DNA of 64,000 nucleotides. It comes from Solirubrobacter soli DSM 22325. Lineage in GTDB: Bacteria; Actinomycetota; Thermoleophilia; Solirubrobacterales; Solirubrobacteraceae. Of the stretch, positions 43,092 to 51,127 are shown one piece after another. How positions within the stretch are numbered: the stretch's first letter is position 1; each line of letters starts with the position of its first letter. The notes below the pieces were generated by a model. It ran no database searches, was not told the DNA's origin, and was given only the letters and a program-made list of their open reading frames with translations. The position numbers and the translations under genes are program-made. The DNA is taken from assembly GCF_000423665.1 (NCBI RefSeq), contig NZ_AUIK01000009.1, positions 434,001 through 498,000 of the forward strand, in the 5' to 3' direction.

Positions 43092-44195
43092 ATGAGCGCG
43101 ACCGCAGTGAACGAGCGCCTGGCTGCGCTGACGGCGGCGGGGACGAGCATCTGGCTGGACCAGCTTTCACGGGGCTTGATCGAATCAGGTGAGCTTGCAC
43201 GGATGGTGCAAGAGGAGTCGCTGCGCGGCGTGACCTCCAACCCGGCGATCTTCGAGAAGTCGATCCTCGGCTCCGCCGACTACGACGCAGAGCTCAAGGC
43301 GCTGGCCGACGAAGGCAAGACTGCACGCGAGATCTACCGCTCGATGGCGCTGCACGACGTGCAGGCCGCGTGCGATGTGCTGCGCCCGGTGTACGACGCC
43401 ACCGGCGGCGTCGACGGCTACGTGTCCTGGGAGGTCGCGCCGCGGCTGGCCCACGACACCGAGGGCACGCTCGAGCAGGGCCGGATGTACTGGGACCTCG
43501 TCGACCGCCCGAACCTGATGATCAAGATCCCGGCGACCGAGGAGGGCATGCCGGCGATCGAGCAGGCGCTGTTCGACGGGCTGAACATCAACGTCACGCT
43601 GCTCTTCAGCGTCGCCGCCTACGAGAAGGTCATGGAGGCGTACATCCGCGCGATGGAGCGCCGGGTCGAGGCCGGCAAGCCGCTGGACCGGCACTCGGTC
43701 GCGTCGTTCTTCGTCTCGCGTGTGGACACCGAGGTCGACAAGCGCCTCGAGGCCGCGGGCAACAAGGAGCTGCAGGGCACGGCCGGCCTGGCCAACGCCC
43801 GCGCGGCGTACAAGGCGTTCGAGAAGGTCTTCGGCGGCGAGCGCTTCGCCGCGCTGCGCGAGGCCGGCTGCCCGGTCCAGCGCCCGCTGTGGGCGTCGAC
43901 GGGGGTCAAGAACCCCGCCTACCCGCCCACGCTGTACGTCTGGGGGCTCGTCGGTCCCGACACCGTCAACACGATGCCGCTGCCGGTCGTGCAGGCCGCG
44001 GGCTCCGAGGGCGGTGTGACCGGCCCGACCGCCGCCGACGATCCGGCCCCGACGCTGTCGGCGCTCGCCGACGCCGGCATCGACATGGACGACGTGACCG
44101 ATCAGCTGCTGCGCGAGGGCATCGACGCGTTCAAGGTGCCGATGCAGAAGCTGCTGGACGGGATCGAGGCGAAGCGGGCAGAGATCGCAGGCTGA
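43092..44195 (+). CDS. tal: Transaldolase
   Basis: This 367-aa pentose-phosphate enzyme transfers a dihydroxyacetone unit between sugar phosphates. Signatures include SIWLDQLSRGLIESGEL, GVTSNPAIFEKSI and the Schiff-base Lys in NLMIKIPATEEGMPAI. Later WASTGVKNPAYPPTLYV fits the actinobacterial/cyanobacterial long form. AGGAGA precedes the ATG at good spacing. Its last 65 bp overlap the convergent cbiO gene. Other pentose-phosphate genes, often linked in actinobacteria, are absent here. Confidence 0.95.
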   Translation: MSATAVNERLAALTAAGTSIWLDQLSRGLIESGELARMVQEESLRGVTSNPAIFEKSILGSADYDAELKALADEGKTAREIYRSMALHDVQAACDVLRPVYDATGGVDGYVSWEVAPRLAHDTEGTLEQGRMYWDLVDRPNLMIKIPATEEGMPAIEQALFDGLNINVTLLFSVAAYEKVMEAYIRAMERRVEAGKPLDRHSVASFFVSRVDTEVDKRLEAAGNKELQGTAGLANARAAYKAFEKVFGGERFAALREAGCPVQRPLWASTGVKNPAYPPTLYVWGLVGPDTVNTMPLPVVQAAGSEGGVTGPTAADDPAPTLSALADAGIDMDDVTDQLLREGIDAFKVPMQKLLDGIEAKRAEIAG

Positions 44196-44910
44196 ACCCT
44201 TCGGGCAGCTCCAGGTCGTTCGCGGCCAGGAGCTGCTCGTCGGAGAGGATCTCGCGGGTCGGGCCGTCGGCGACGATCCGGCCCGCGGACAGCAGCACCG
44301 AGCGCTCGCACAGCATCGCCGCCAGCGGCAGGTCGTGCGTGACGATCACCAGCGTGCGGTCGATCGCGTCGAGCGTCTCCATCAGCTCCCGCCGCGTGCG
44401 CGGGTCGAGGTTCGCGCTCGGCTCGTCGAGCACGAGCAGGCTCGGGTCCATCGCGAGCACGCTCGCGATCGCGACCCGCCGGCGCTGGCCGAGGCTGAGC
44501 TGGTGCGGCGCGCGGTCGGCGTGCTCGCTCATCCGGACGGCGTTCAGCGCTCGCGTGATGCGGTCCTCGACCTCGGGCTTGGAGAAGCCGAGGTTGAGCG
44601 GCCCGAACGCGATGTCCTCACGGACCGTCGGCATGAACAGCTGGTCGTCGGGGTCCTGGAAGATCAGGCCGACGCGGGCGCGCAGATCGCGGACGTCGTC
44701 GTGGCCGACCCGCAGGCCCGCGACCTCGAGCTCCCCGGTGCCTTGCAGGAGCGCGTTGAGATGCAGCATCAGCGTCGTCTTGCCGGCGCCGTTCGGGCCG
44801 AGGACGGCGACGCGCTCGCCGTGCTTGATGTGCAGGTCGAGGCCGTCGAGGCCTCTGACGCCGTTCGGGTAGGTGAAGCGCAGGTCGCGGGCGTGGATGG
44901 CGCAGCTCAT
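44131..44910 (-). CDS. cbiO: Energy-coupling factor ABC transporter ATPase (nickel/cobalt)
   Basis: This 259-aa ABC ATPase powers the CbiMQO-type importer. Walker A (GPNGAGKTTL), Q-loop (LIFQDPDDQLF), signature (LSLGQRRRVAIA), Walker B (LLVLDEPSANLD) and H-loop (VIVTHDLPLA) are all present. The C-terminal tail (RSLPASPRSRPAASASAP) runs 65 bp into the convergent transaldolase gene and is probably dispensable. It starts in the cbiQ stop (ATGA). It is the last gene of cbiM-PDGLE-cbiQ-cbiO. Confidence 0.92.
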   Translation of the reverse strand: MSCAIHARDLRFTYPNGVRGLDGLDLHIKHGERVAVLGPNGAGKTTLMLHLNALLQGTGELEVAGLRVGHDDVRDLRARVGLIFQDPDDQLFMPTVREDIAFGPLNLGFSKPEVEDRITRALNAVRMSEHADRAPHQLSLGQRRRVAIASVLAMDPSLLVLDEPSANLDPRTRRELMETLDAIDRTLVIVTHDLPLAAMLCERSVLLSAGRIVADGPTREILSDEQLLAANDLELPEGFSLRSLPASPRSRPAASASAP

Positions 44911-45617
44911 AGGAGGATCCGGGTGGCGAGGAGGGGCGTGGCCAGGGCGGTGAGGAAGAGCGTGTCGGTGCGGGTGAAGGCGAGCGTGTTCAGGCGGGGC
45001 ATCGTCTGCCGCCAGCCGCGGGCCAGCATCGCCAGGTGCACGCGCTCGGCGCGCTCGTAGGTCCTGAGGAACAGCGCGGTCGCGACGCGGCCGATCGCCT
45101 GCGCCTGGAGGGCGTGGCGGGGCGCGTAGCCGCGGGCGGCGAGGGCCGAGCGCATCCGCTGGACCTCGTCGAGGATCGTGAACAGGTAGCGGTACATGAA
45201 CGCCGCGATCAGGACGAGCAGCTTCGGCGCCCGGAGACGCTCGAGCGCGTGCAGGACGTCGGGGAAGCTCGTCGTCGCGCCGAGCAGGACGGCGCTCGTC
45301 GTGCCGATCAGCGCCTTCGAACCGGTGTTCACGAACGTGCTCAGGCCGTGCTCGGAGAACGGGATGAAGAGCGCGACGAAGAGGATCAGGGGGAGCACGA
45401 CGCGGGTTCTGGAGACGATCGTGCGGGCGGGGATGTGGGCGGCGATCGCGATGCTCAGCTGCGCCGCCGCGCAGGCCACGAAGACCGGCCAGGCATGCAG
45501 CGGCGCCGAGACCGCGACCACGGTGATGCCGAGCAGGCCGAGCAGCTTCGCCCGCGGGTCCAGGCGATGGACCGGGCTGTCCCCGACCACCCCGGTATGG
45601 AGGTGCGCGCCGCTCAT
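44907..45617 (-). CDS. cbiQ: Energy-coupling factor transmembrane protein CbiQ
   Basis: This 236-aa T-component has about five membrane helices and the characteristic coupling-helix motifs with Ala-Arg-Gly (SALAARGYAPRHAL, then LAMLARGWRQTMP) that touch the ATPases. The N-terminal HRLDPRAKLLGLLGITVVA is also family-typical. With CbiM as the metal-binding S-component and CbiO as ATPase, it imports Co or Ni ions. It overlaps the genes on both sides by 4 bp. Confidence 0.92.
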   Translation of the reverse strand: MSGAHLHTGVVGDSPVHRLDPRAKLLGLLGITVVAVSAPLHAWPVFVACAAAQLSIAIAAHIPARTIVSRTRVVLPLILFVALFIPFSEHGLSTFVNTGSKALIGTTSAVLLGATTSFPDVLHALERLRAPKLLVLIAAFMYRYLFTILDEVQRMRSALAARGYAPRHALQAQAIGRVATALFLRTYERAERVHLAMLARGWRQTMPRLNTLAFTRTDTLFLTALATPLLATRILL

Positions 45618-45898
45618 GCGAGCGTCGGGCGCCTCCGCGCGGCCTTGACGAGCAGCAGGCCGGCGCCGAAGACGATCAGCGTGCCGGTGAAGCCGGCGAG
45701 GCCCTTGGCGACGCGCGCGTTGTGGACGCCCGGGAAGGCATAGCCGGCGATCGGGCCGTCCTGGCTCTTGCCGGCGTCGATGAAGGCGTGGTCCTCGGCG
45801 ACGCGGTTGAGCCCGTCGGGTGCGGTCGACGCGAACGGCGACGCGGCGGTGGCGAGCCCGATCGCGAGCGCGAGGGCCAGGATCGTGAACAGCTTCAT
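45614..45898 (-). CDS. PDGLE-domain protein, CbiN-like ECF component
   Basis: This 94-aa protein has two membrane helices (FTILALALAIGLATA and GFTGTLIVFGAGLLL) and, between them, the PDGLE motif in the form APDGLNRVAEDHAF. In metal ECF systems this protein replaces CbiN/NikN and, with CbiM, is needed for Co or Ni uptake. It overlaps cbiM and cbiQ by 4 bp. The last Glu of the PDGLE name is Asn here (PDGLN), a small deviation. Confidence 0.87.
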   Translation of the reverse strand: MKLFTILALALAIGLATAASPFASTAPDGLNRVAEDHAFIDAGKSQDGPIAGYAFPGVHNARVAKGLAGFTGTLIVFGAGLLLVKAARRRPTLA

Positions 45899-46533
45899 GC
45901 CGCCACCGCGATCCGGCCGCGGACGAGGTCCGGGCGGGTGGACAGGACGGCGCTCACGGCGGCGACGGTGACGATCGCCTCGCCGACGCCGATCAGCGCG
46001 TGGGTGGCGAGCATCGCCGGCAGGACCGTGCCGAGCGGGACCGTGCCGGAGATCGCGAGCTCGAACGAGGTCGCGGTCGCGCCGAGCATCACGGCCAGCC
46101 AGGCGCCGATCGCGGTGATCGGCAGGATCTGCTTGGGCGCGAGGTGGCGGGCGAAGTGCATCATCCCGCCGACCGCCAGGGCACCGATCACCCCCATGTT
46201 GAGGATGTTCGCCCCGAGCGCGGTGACGCCCCCGTCGGCGAACACGAACGCCTGCACCCCGAGCACGACGGCCAGCGTCAGACACGCCAGCCACGGGCCG
46301 AGCAGGACCGCCGCCAGGGCCGCGCCGAGGAAGTGCCCGCTCGTCCCGCCCGCGACCGGGAAGTTGAGCATCTGCGCCGCGAACACGAACGCCGCCGTGA
46401 CGCCCAGCAGCGGCACCCGCCGCTCGTCGAGGTCGCTGCTGGCCTTGCGCAGGCCGACGCCGACGGCCACCGCAGCCGGAACGGCGCACGCGAGGGCGAC
46501 GTCGGTGGTCAGGAAGCCGTCAGGAATGTGCAT
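45895..46533 (-). CDS. cbiM: Nickel/cobalt ECF substrate-binding component CbiM
   Basis: This 212-aa S-component has seven helices and starts with MHIPDGFL, whose N-terminal Met-His amide and His2 bind the metal. The later His in GGTSGHFLGAALAAVL and NMGVIGALAVGGMMHF agree. It determines Ni or Co specificity, which the sequence does not settle. The true start is 46533, since the N-terminal MHIPDG must be free; the frame remains open upstream but without similarity. It opens the four-gene operon; its promoter should lie in 46534-46650. Confidence 0.93.
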   Translation of the reverse strand: MHIPDGFLTTDVALACAVPAAVAVGVGLRKASSDLDERRVPLLGVTAAFVFAAQMLNFPVAGGTSGHFLGAALAAVLLGPWLACLTLAVVLGVQAFVFADGGVTALGANILNMGVIGALAVGGMMHFARHLAPKQILPITAIGAWLAVMLGATATSFELAISGTVPLGTVLPAMLATHALIGVGEAIVTVAAVSAVLSTRPDLVRGRIAVAA

Positions 46534-46650
46534 GTGACTGGTCTCTCTCGGGGGTGCTGTGCAACTGCAAGTCTTTCGCATCTGGGGCCGCGTTGCGCAT
46601 GTCCTCCATTGCGCGCTTGGCGCCGCCGCGGTTGTAAGGCTTGTTGCGAC
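46534..46650. promoter_or_regulatory. Divergent promoter region of cbiM and the acetyltransferase
   Basis: This 117-bp gap must hold both promoters. It contains TGCAACTGCAA (46560-46570) near the cbiM side and three TTGCG repeats (46593, 46609, 46644). TTGCAA-like elements are seen in Fur/Nur-type boxes, so metal control is possible. I see no conserved cobalamin-riboswitch core, and the gap is too short for one. Confidence 0.3.
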
Positions 46651-47148
46651 ATGGATGCAGCAAGCCTCCGGCGCGCGGTCGCGACCGACCTCGACGCCCT
46701 GATCGCGCTCGCCGAGCGCCCCGAGATCGCGCGCACGCTCGCGTGGGATGCCGCCGAGACCCTGCGGCGCGCGCTGTCGTCGGCTTCGGGCGAACTGCTG
46801 GTCGTCGAGGTCGACGGCGGCTTCGCGGGCGGCGTGCGCTGGGAGCTCGTCAACCGCCGCTCGCGGATCACCGAGATCCGCACGCTGATGCTCGATCCGG
46901 CGGTTCAGGGCCGCGGGTTGGCGGTGCGGGTCGTGCGCGAGCTCTGCGATCGGCTGTTCGACGTCCACGGCATACACCGCGTCGAGGCCGAGGTGATGGG
47001 GATCAACGACGCCGCCCGCGGCGTCTTCGAGCGAGCGGGATTCGTTCTGGAGGGCGTCCGTCGCCGCGCCTACGACCGCCACGGGTCCTGGCAGGACGGC
47101 GTGCGCTACGGGCTGCTGGTCGAGGAGCGGACGCCGGAGCGCACCTGA
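46651..47148 (+). CDS. GNAT-family N-acetyltransferase (RimJ-like)
   Basis: This 165-aa protein has the GNAT fold: N-terminal strands and helix (LRRAVATDLDALIALAERPEI), the central acetyl-CoA loop in LDPAVQGRGLAVRVVRELC (Q-x-x-G-x-A/G), and the C-terminal INDAARGVFERAGFVLEGVRRRAY typical of RimJ/RimL-like acetyltransferases. The amine substrate is unknown. It is cytoplasmic. The ATG follows a divergent promoter region shared with cbiM. It ends 4 bp before a convergent hypothetical gene. Confidence 0.87.
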   Translation: MDAASLRRAVATDLDALIALAERPEIARTLAWDAAETLRRALSSASGELLVVEVDGGFAGGVRWELVNRRSRITEIRTLMLDPAVQGRGLAVRVVRELCDRLFDVHGIHRVEAEVMGINDAARGVFERAGFVLEGVRRRAYDRHGSWQDGVRYGLLVEERTPERT

Positions 47149-47152
47149 CCGC

Positions 47153-47728
47153 TCAGTCGTCGTGGTCGAGCAGGTCGTCCGGGGAGCCGCGGCGCGCGGC
47201 GAGCCGCGGGTCGGCGAGGATCGCCTCGATCAGCTCCGCCCCGCCCCCGACGGCGATCTCGTTCGTGTAGATCGGCACGCCGACGAACCACGAGCGGTCC
47301 TCAGGCCAGATCAGCGACGGCGGAGCCGCCCCGTCGTCGCGCAGCGCCAGCACCGAGCGCAGCGGACCGGACCACAGGTGGTAGCGCCGGTGCGGGAGCT
47401 CGAGCGGATCGGCGGCCGGGCGTTCGAGCTGGTGCGCCGCGATCTGCTCGCCGGCGTCGGCGAGCCAGCCCCAGCCGTCCCACAACCCACAATGCACGGG
47501 CTGGTCGCCGGTGACCGGCGCGAGCACGTCCAGCAAGGCGTCCGTCACCGTGATGCTGGGCGACTCGGCATCGTCGTCCTCGTCTTCGTCCCACGGGATG
47601 GGGACGATCGCGTACCCCTCGTACCCGAGCGGGACGGCGTGTCCGAGCGCCGCTCCGAACGGTCCCAGCCGAGAGGCGATCCACGCACCCGCCTCGGGAC
47701 CATCGTCCCACTGGAACGGCAACGACAT
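47153..47728 (-). CDS. Hypothetical protein, about 191 aa
   Basis: I recognise no named family. The protein is soluble with no signal peptide, acidic in the middle (PWDEDEDDDAESPS), and ends with a conserved-looking region (SLIWPEDRSWFVGVPIYTNEIAV) that resembles uncharacterised actinobacterial proteins. Tryptophans cluster in HCGLWDGWGWLADAG. Base composition and codon use match neighbours, so it looks like a real gene. It lies 13 bp downstream of the winged-helix gene, same strand, and may share its transcript. Confidence 0.72.
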   Translation of the reverse strand: MSLPFQWDDGPEAGAWIASRLGPFGAALGHAVPLGYEGYAIVPIPWDEDEDDDAESPSITVTDALLDVLAPVTGDQPVHCGLWDGWGWLADAGEQIAAHQLERPAADPLELPHRRYHLWSGPLRSVLALRDDGAAPPSLIWPEDRSWFVGVPIYTNEIAVGGGAELIEAILADPRLAARRGSPDDLLDHDD

Positions 47729-47741
47729 CGCACCGATGAGT

Positions 47742-48812
47742 TCAGCACACCGCGACGTGATGCGCCTTGGCGTCCGGGTGCGTCCAGCGGACGAGCTTCT
47801 CGCCCTCCTCGAGGATCGCGCGGTCGGGTGAGCCGGTCAGCGTCAGCGTCGCCTCGCGGCGCTTGACCTCGATCGCCCAGATGCCGGCGACGAAGCCGTC
47901 GACCAGAAACGTCGGCTTGACCTGGAGGTTCTTGCGCAGGTAGACGAGGTCGCGCAGCTCGTCCGGGACGATCCGCGTGCGGCGTTTGGAGGGGTAGGCG
48001 AGCAGGGCGGAGTCGAAGGCGGCGAGGAAGCGCGGCGGGGCGGGCGTGTCGGCGTCCGGGCGCGGCGCTTCAGGCAGGTCGAACAGCCCGTCCACCTCGA
48101 CCAGGTCCAGCACCTTCATCGCCTCGCGCACGGGCGGGACGCGGAACCCGATCCAGCTCGCGACGTCCTCCGCCGAGGCCGGCCCGAACGCGCGCAGGTG
48201 GCGTCGCACCACCATCGCGAGCGCGTCGTCCGGGGCGCTCAGGTCCGGCGCGGCGACCAGCGTCATCGGCGTCTTCGCCCACTTGCCGTCCTCGGGCACG
48301 CGGGTCAGAGCGCTCCAGCGCACGAGCGGGCGCCACTTGTACGCCCGCTGGTGCTCGAGCTCGTCGGGGGCGATCGCGTCCGGGTGCTCGTCCACCCACG
48401 CGTCGGCGAACGCGGCGACCTCATCGCCGCTGCGGGGCGTGTCGGCGAAACCGAGGAGGGCGTCACGCAACGCGTCGGACGACGTCGCCTTGGTGCGCCG
48501 CCAGTCGGTCATGCCGGAGGCCTCGACGACCGCGTGGTAGGCCGGGTGCTCGCGCGCCGAGACGAGGTGCAGCGTGGCGCGCAGGTTCATGCCGACGACG
48601 AGCTCGCGCCGCGCCAGCGCGGAATGAAGGTCCTCGGTCTGGAAGCCCTTCATCCGCGACCAGAGCGCGAAGGGCGGCGCCGCCCACGCCTGCGCCTGCA
48701 ACGCGCCGATCGCCTCGACGACGTCGACCACGGGCGCGTCGAAGGGCTCGAGCAGCCCCTGGCGCGCCAGGAGCGCGCGGTTGAGGGCGCGGTCAGCGCC
48801 GGCCGCGGGCAC
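47742..48812 (-). CDS. Winged-helix DNA-binding protein of the AlkZ/HTH_42 family
   Basis: This 356-aa protein matches PF06224. The N-terminal block RALNRALLARQGLLEP is followed by GALQAQAWAAPPFALWSRM, which contains the Q-x-Q motif used by the AlkZ-type DNA glycosylases that remove bulky lesions and unhook interstrand crosslinks. The tandem winged-helix region (RATLHLVSAREHPAYH, then HLRAFGPASAEDVASWIG) and the C-terminal RREATLTLTGSPDRAILEEG fit. It is likely a base-excision DNA repair enzyme. The GTG at 48812 overlaps the upstream LtrA gene by 20 bp. Confidence 0.85.
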   Translation of the reverse strand: MPAAGADRALNRALLARQGLLEPFDAPVVDVVEAIGALQAQAWAAPPFALWSRMKGFQTEDLHSALARRELVVGMNLRATLHLVSAREHPAYHAVVEASGMTDWRRTKATSSDALRDALLGFADTPRSGDEVAAFADAWVDEHPDAIAPDELEHQRAYKWRPLVRWSALTRVPEDGKWAKTPMTLVAAPDLSAPDDALAMVVRRHLRAFGPASAEDVASWIGFRVPPVREAMKVLDLVEVDGLFDLPEAPRPDADTPAPPRFLAAFDSALLAYPSKRRTRIVPDELRDLVYLRKNLQVKPTFLVDGFVAGIWAIEVKRREATLTLTGSPDRAILEEGEKLVRWTHPDAKAHHVAVC

Positions 48813-49992
48813 GTTTGCGCTCGGTCATCTCTTCCAGGTCCTCTCGGCTCATCCGCGACATCGACAGCGCGGCGCAGACAGCACCGACCGCGGCCAGCAG
48901 CCAGAGGTAGGCGTGCGGCTCGAGGGTGTCGTACAGGCGACCGAGCGAGAAGATCGCGATCAGCAGGACGACGCGCATGACCCGGGCGGGCCGCGTCTTG
49001 GCCGCCAGGAACACGCGCGTGCCGAGCAGGTAGATGCCGATCGCGATCGCCGGCATGACGTACGCGAGCTTCGGCGGTTCCTCCTCGAGGAGCAGTCCGA
49101 CGCCCGAGGCGACGAGCAGGAGCGAGAACGCCGGGACCATGTGCCCGACCGCGAAGATCGCCTTCGCCATCGTCGGCGACCCGCCGGACAGCTCGAACAC
49201 GCGCAGGTTGATGTCGGCGGCGGAGTCGAAGTACAGCCACCACAACGACGCCGCCAGGATCATCGCGGCGACGAGCGCCATCCACCCGTCGAAGGTCGCG
49301 ACGTGGCCGTCCACCGATGCCTGCCCCGCCTCGACCACGACCTCGCCGAGCAGGATGATCAGGAAGAGCCCGAAGCGCTCGGCGAAGTGGTGCGGATCGA
49401 GCGCCTCGTCCGGGTTCTCCGGCTTCAGAGCCGACCAGTCGTGCTCCTCCCGCGCCCGGCGCGAGGCCTTACGGTCCTCGTGCAGCATCGAGCCCGACTC
49501 CTGCCCGATGCCGATCGCCCACAGCACGTAACACAACGGCTCCGGAGCCCAGATCGAGATCAGGAACAGCCCGGCCGAGAGCAGATAGGAGACCGCGATC
49601 CGCCCCCGCAGGATGTCGCGCATGCCGCCGTCGTCGGCGTTGGCGAACGCGAGCAGCAGGCGGGTGAGCGCCATGCTCAACGCGAAGACGGTGATGTCGC
49701 CGGTCGAGGCGGGCTCGATCGCCACCGCCGCGACGCCCGTCGGCACGCTGCCGGCCAGGAACAGCAGCCGCTGCGGCGCCGTGTCGGCCCCGAAGCGGTT
49801 GTAGAGCACCGAGAACCCGATCCACGTCCACCACAACGTGAAGAACAGCCCGAGCGCGATCCAGACGCTGTGCATCTCCGGCTCGCCGACGATCAGGTGG
49901 GAGAGCTGACCGACGGCGAGGACAAAGATCAGGTCGAGGTAGAGCTCGACCCACGAGACCCGCTTGCCGCCGCCGTCTTCCACCGGCGGCAT
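48793..49992 (-). CDS. Low-temperature-requirement A (LtrA) family membrane protein
   Basis: This 399-aa integral membrane protein has about twelve helices and matches the LtrA family. It opens with VSWVELYLDLIFVLAVGQLSH, and AERFGLFLIILLGEVVVEAG carries the family's conserved Glu and Arg. The family was named after a Listeria gene needed for growth in the cold; its molecular function is unknown. An Arg-rich C-terminus (EMTERKRARGRR) stays cytoplasmic. It is followed by the AlkZ-like gene with a 20-bp overlap and preceded by the serine protease stop 6 bp away on the same strand. Confidence 0.88.
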   Translation of the reverse strand: MPPVEDGGGKRVSWVELYLDLIFVLAVGQLSHLIVGEPEMHSVWIALGLFFTLWWTWIGFSVLYNRFGADTAPQRLLFLAGSVPTGVAAVAIEPASTGDITVFALSMALTRLLLAFANADDGGMRDILRGRIAVSYLLSAGLFLISIWAPEPLCYVLWAIGIGQESGSMLHEDRKASRRAREEHDWSALKPENPDEALDPHHFAERFGLFLIILLGEVVVEAGQASVDGHVATFDGWMALVAAMILAASLWWLYFDSAADINLRVFELSGGSPTMAKAIFAVGHMVPAFSLLLVASGVGLLLEEEPPKLAYVMPAIAIGIYLLGTRVFLAAKTRPARVMRVVLLIAIFSLGRLYDTLEPHAYLWLLAAVGAVCAALSMSRMSREDLEEMTERKRARGRR

Positions 49993-49998
49993 CTTGCC

Positions 49999-51072
49999 TT
50001 AGCCGGGCACGGAAGGGGAGTACACCGTCCACTTGCCGCTCGCGTTGGCGGCCGTGACCTCGCACGCGACCTGCTTGCGGCCGGTCCGCTTGTAGGTGCT
50101 CTTGTTGGCGCCCTTGATCGCGGTGATCGGGTGCGGCTGCTCCTGGATCAGCTGGTGCTTGTAGCGCGGGACGCCCCACCGGAAGGTGATCTTGGGGTTC
50201 GTGCCGGTGAACGTGGGCGCGTGGCAGGTGAGCGTGTGCTTGCCGGTCAGCGTGACCTTCTGCTCCGTGTAGGGCGCGAGGACCGGGTCCGCGGCGGTGA
50301 GGAAGCCGTAGAACTTCGAGACCCGCATCCAGACGGCGGGCAGATGGGCCTGGCCGCACTTCTTCTCCTTGACCTCCGAGCCCCAGCTCGTGACGCCGAT
50401 CTGGACCGGGCCGGTCGGCGTCTGGGCGAGCAGCGGGCCGCCGCTGTCGCCAGGACACGGCTGGGTCAGGGGCGTGTCGTCGTCGCGTGCGCAGATGTCG
50501 GTGGGCTCGATCGCCTTCGGGTAGGCCTGCTCGCAGGTCGCGGCGTCGATCAGCTTCAGGTCACCGCCCTGCAGCGGGATCAACGGGGTCGTCTCGACCG
50601 GTTGGGTGGCGCCGTACCCGAGCAGGCGGACGGCGCTGCCGGGCTGCTCGAGCCCCGCGTCCTGCGGACCGGCGATCCGGAGCGGCGTGACGCCCTCGAC
50701 CGGCCGGTCGAGAATGATCATCCCAACGTCGTTGACCGCGATCGCGTTCTGCGGGCGCTTGTGCGCGAACGGGAACGAGAGCTTGAACCCTGGCGCGATC
50801 GAGACGCCCTTGGCCGAGTATCTCTTGGAGGCCGGCAGCTTGGTGAAGTCGACCGTCCCGGCGCCGACCGCCAAGTAGAACCCGTTCCCGGCGCCATCGA
50901 GGCAGTGCGCGGCTGTCAGCACCCGATCGGGAGCGATCAGCGTGCCGGTGCAGTTGCCCGTGCCGGCCACGAATGGCGCCGTGGCGATGTCGACCGTCGT
51001 GCCGCCGGACACGGCGAAGGCCGGAGCCGCGAACAGCAGAGCCGCGGCGACGGCGAGGAGGAGAGAGCGCAT
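49999..51072 (-). CDS. Secreted trypsin-like serine protease with C-terminal Ig-like tail
   Basis: This 357-aa protein has a Sec signal peptide (LLLAVAAALLFAAPAFA) and a chymotrypsin-fold domain. The catalytic triad is visible: His56 in VLTAAHC, Asp115 in AVNDVGMIILD and Ser in CPGDSGGPLL. The N-terminus after maturation is VSGGTTV rather than the classic IVGG. After the protease domain, about 90 residues (VTLTGKHTLTCHAPTFTG...) with paired cysteines resemble a small Ig-like or cell-wall-associated domain. It is exported; substrate unknown. The ATG at 51072 starts the signal peptide; the frame runs further upstream without signal. Confidence 0.9.
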   Translation of the reverse strand: MRSLLLAVAAALLFAAPAFAVSGGTTVDIATAPFVAGTGNCTGTLIAPDRVLTAAHCLDGAGNGFYLAVGAGTVDFTKLPASKRYSAKGVSIAPGFKLSFPFAHKRPQNAIAVNDVGMIILDRPVEGVTPLRIAGPQDAGLEQPGSAVRLLGYGATQPVETTPLIPLQGGDLKLIDAATCEQAYPKAIEPTDICARDDDTPLTQPCPGDSGGPLLAQTPTGPVQIGVTSWGSEVKEKKCGQAHLPAVWMRVSKFYGFLTAADPVLAPYTEQKVTLTGKHTLTCHAPTFTGTNPKITFRWGVPRYKHQLIQEQPHPITAIKGANKSTYKRTGRKQVACEVTAANASGKWTVYSPSVPG

Positions 51073-51127
51073 CCACCCGACGCTAAGCGCGGTCGCCGCG
51101 CGGGACAATCGGTGGCGGACCCTGGAG

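Noticed and set aside
46534..46650. Cobalamin riboswitch before cbiM
   Set aside because: The gap is only 117 bp and lacks the conserved B12-box-like core; I note only possible protein-binding repeats.
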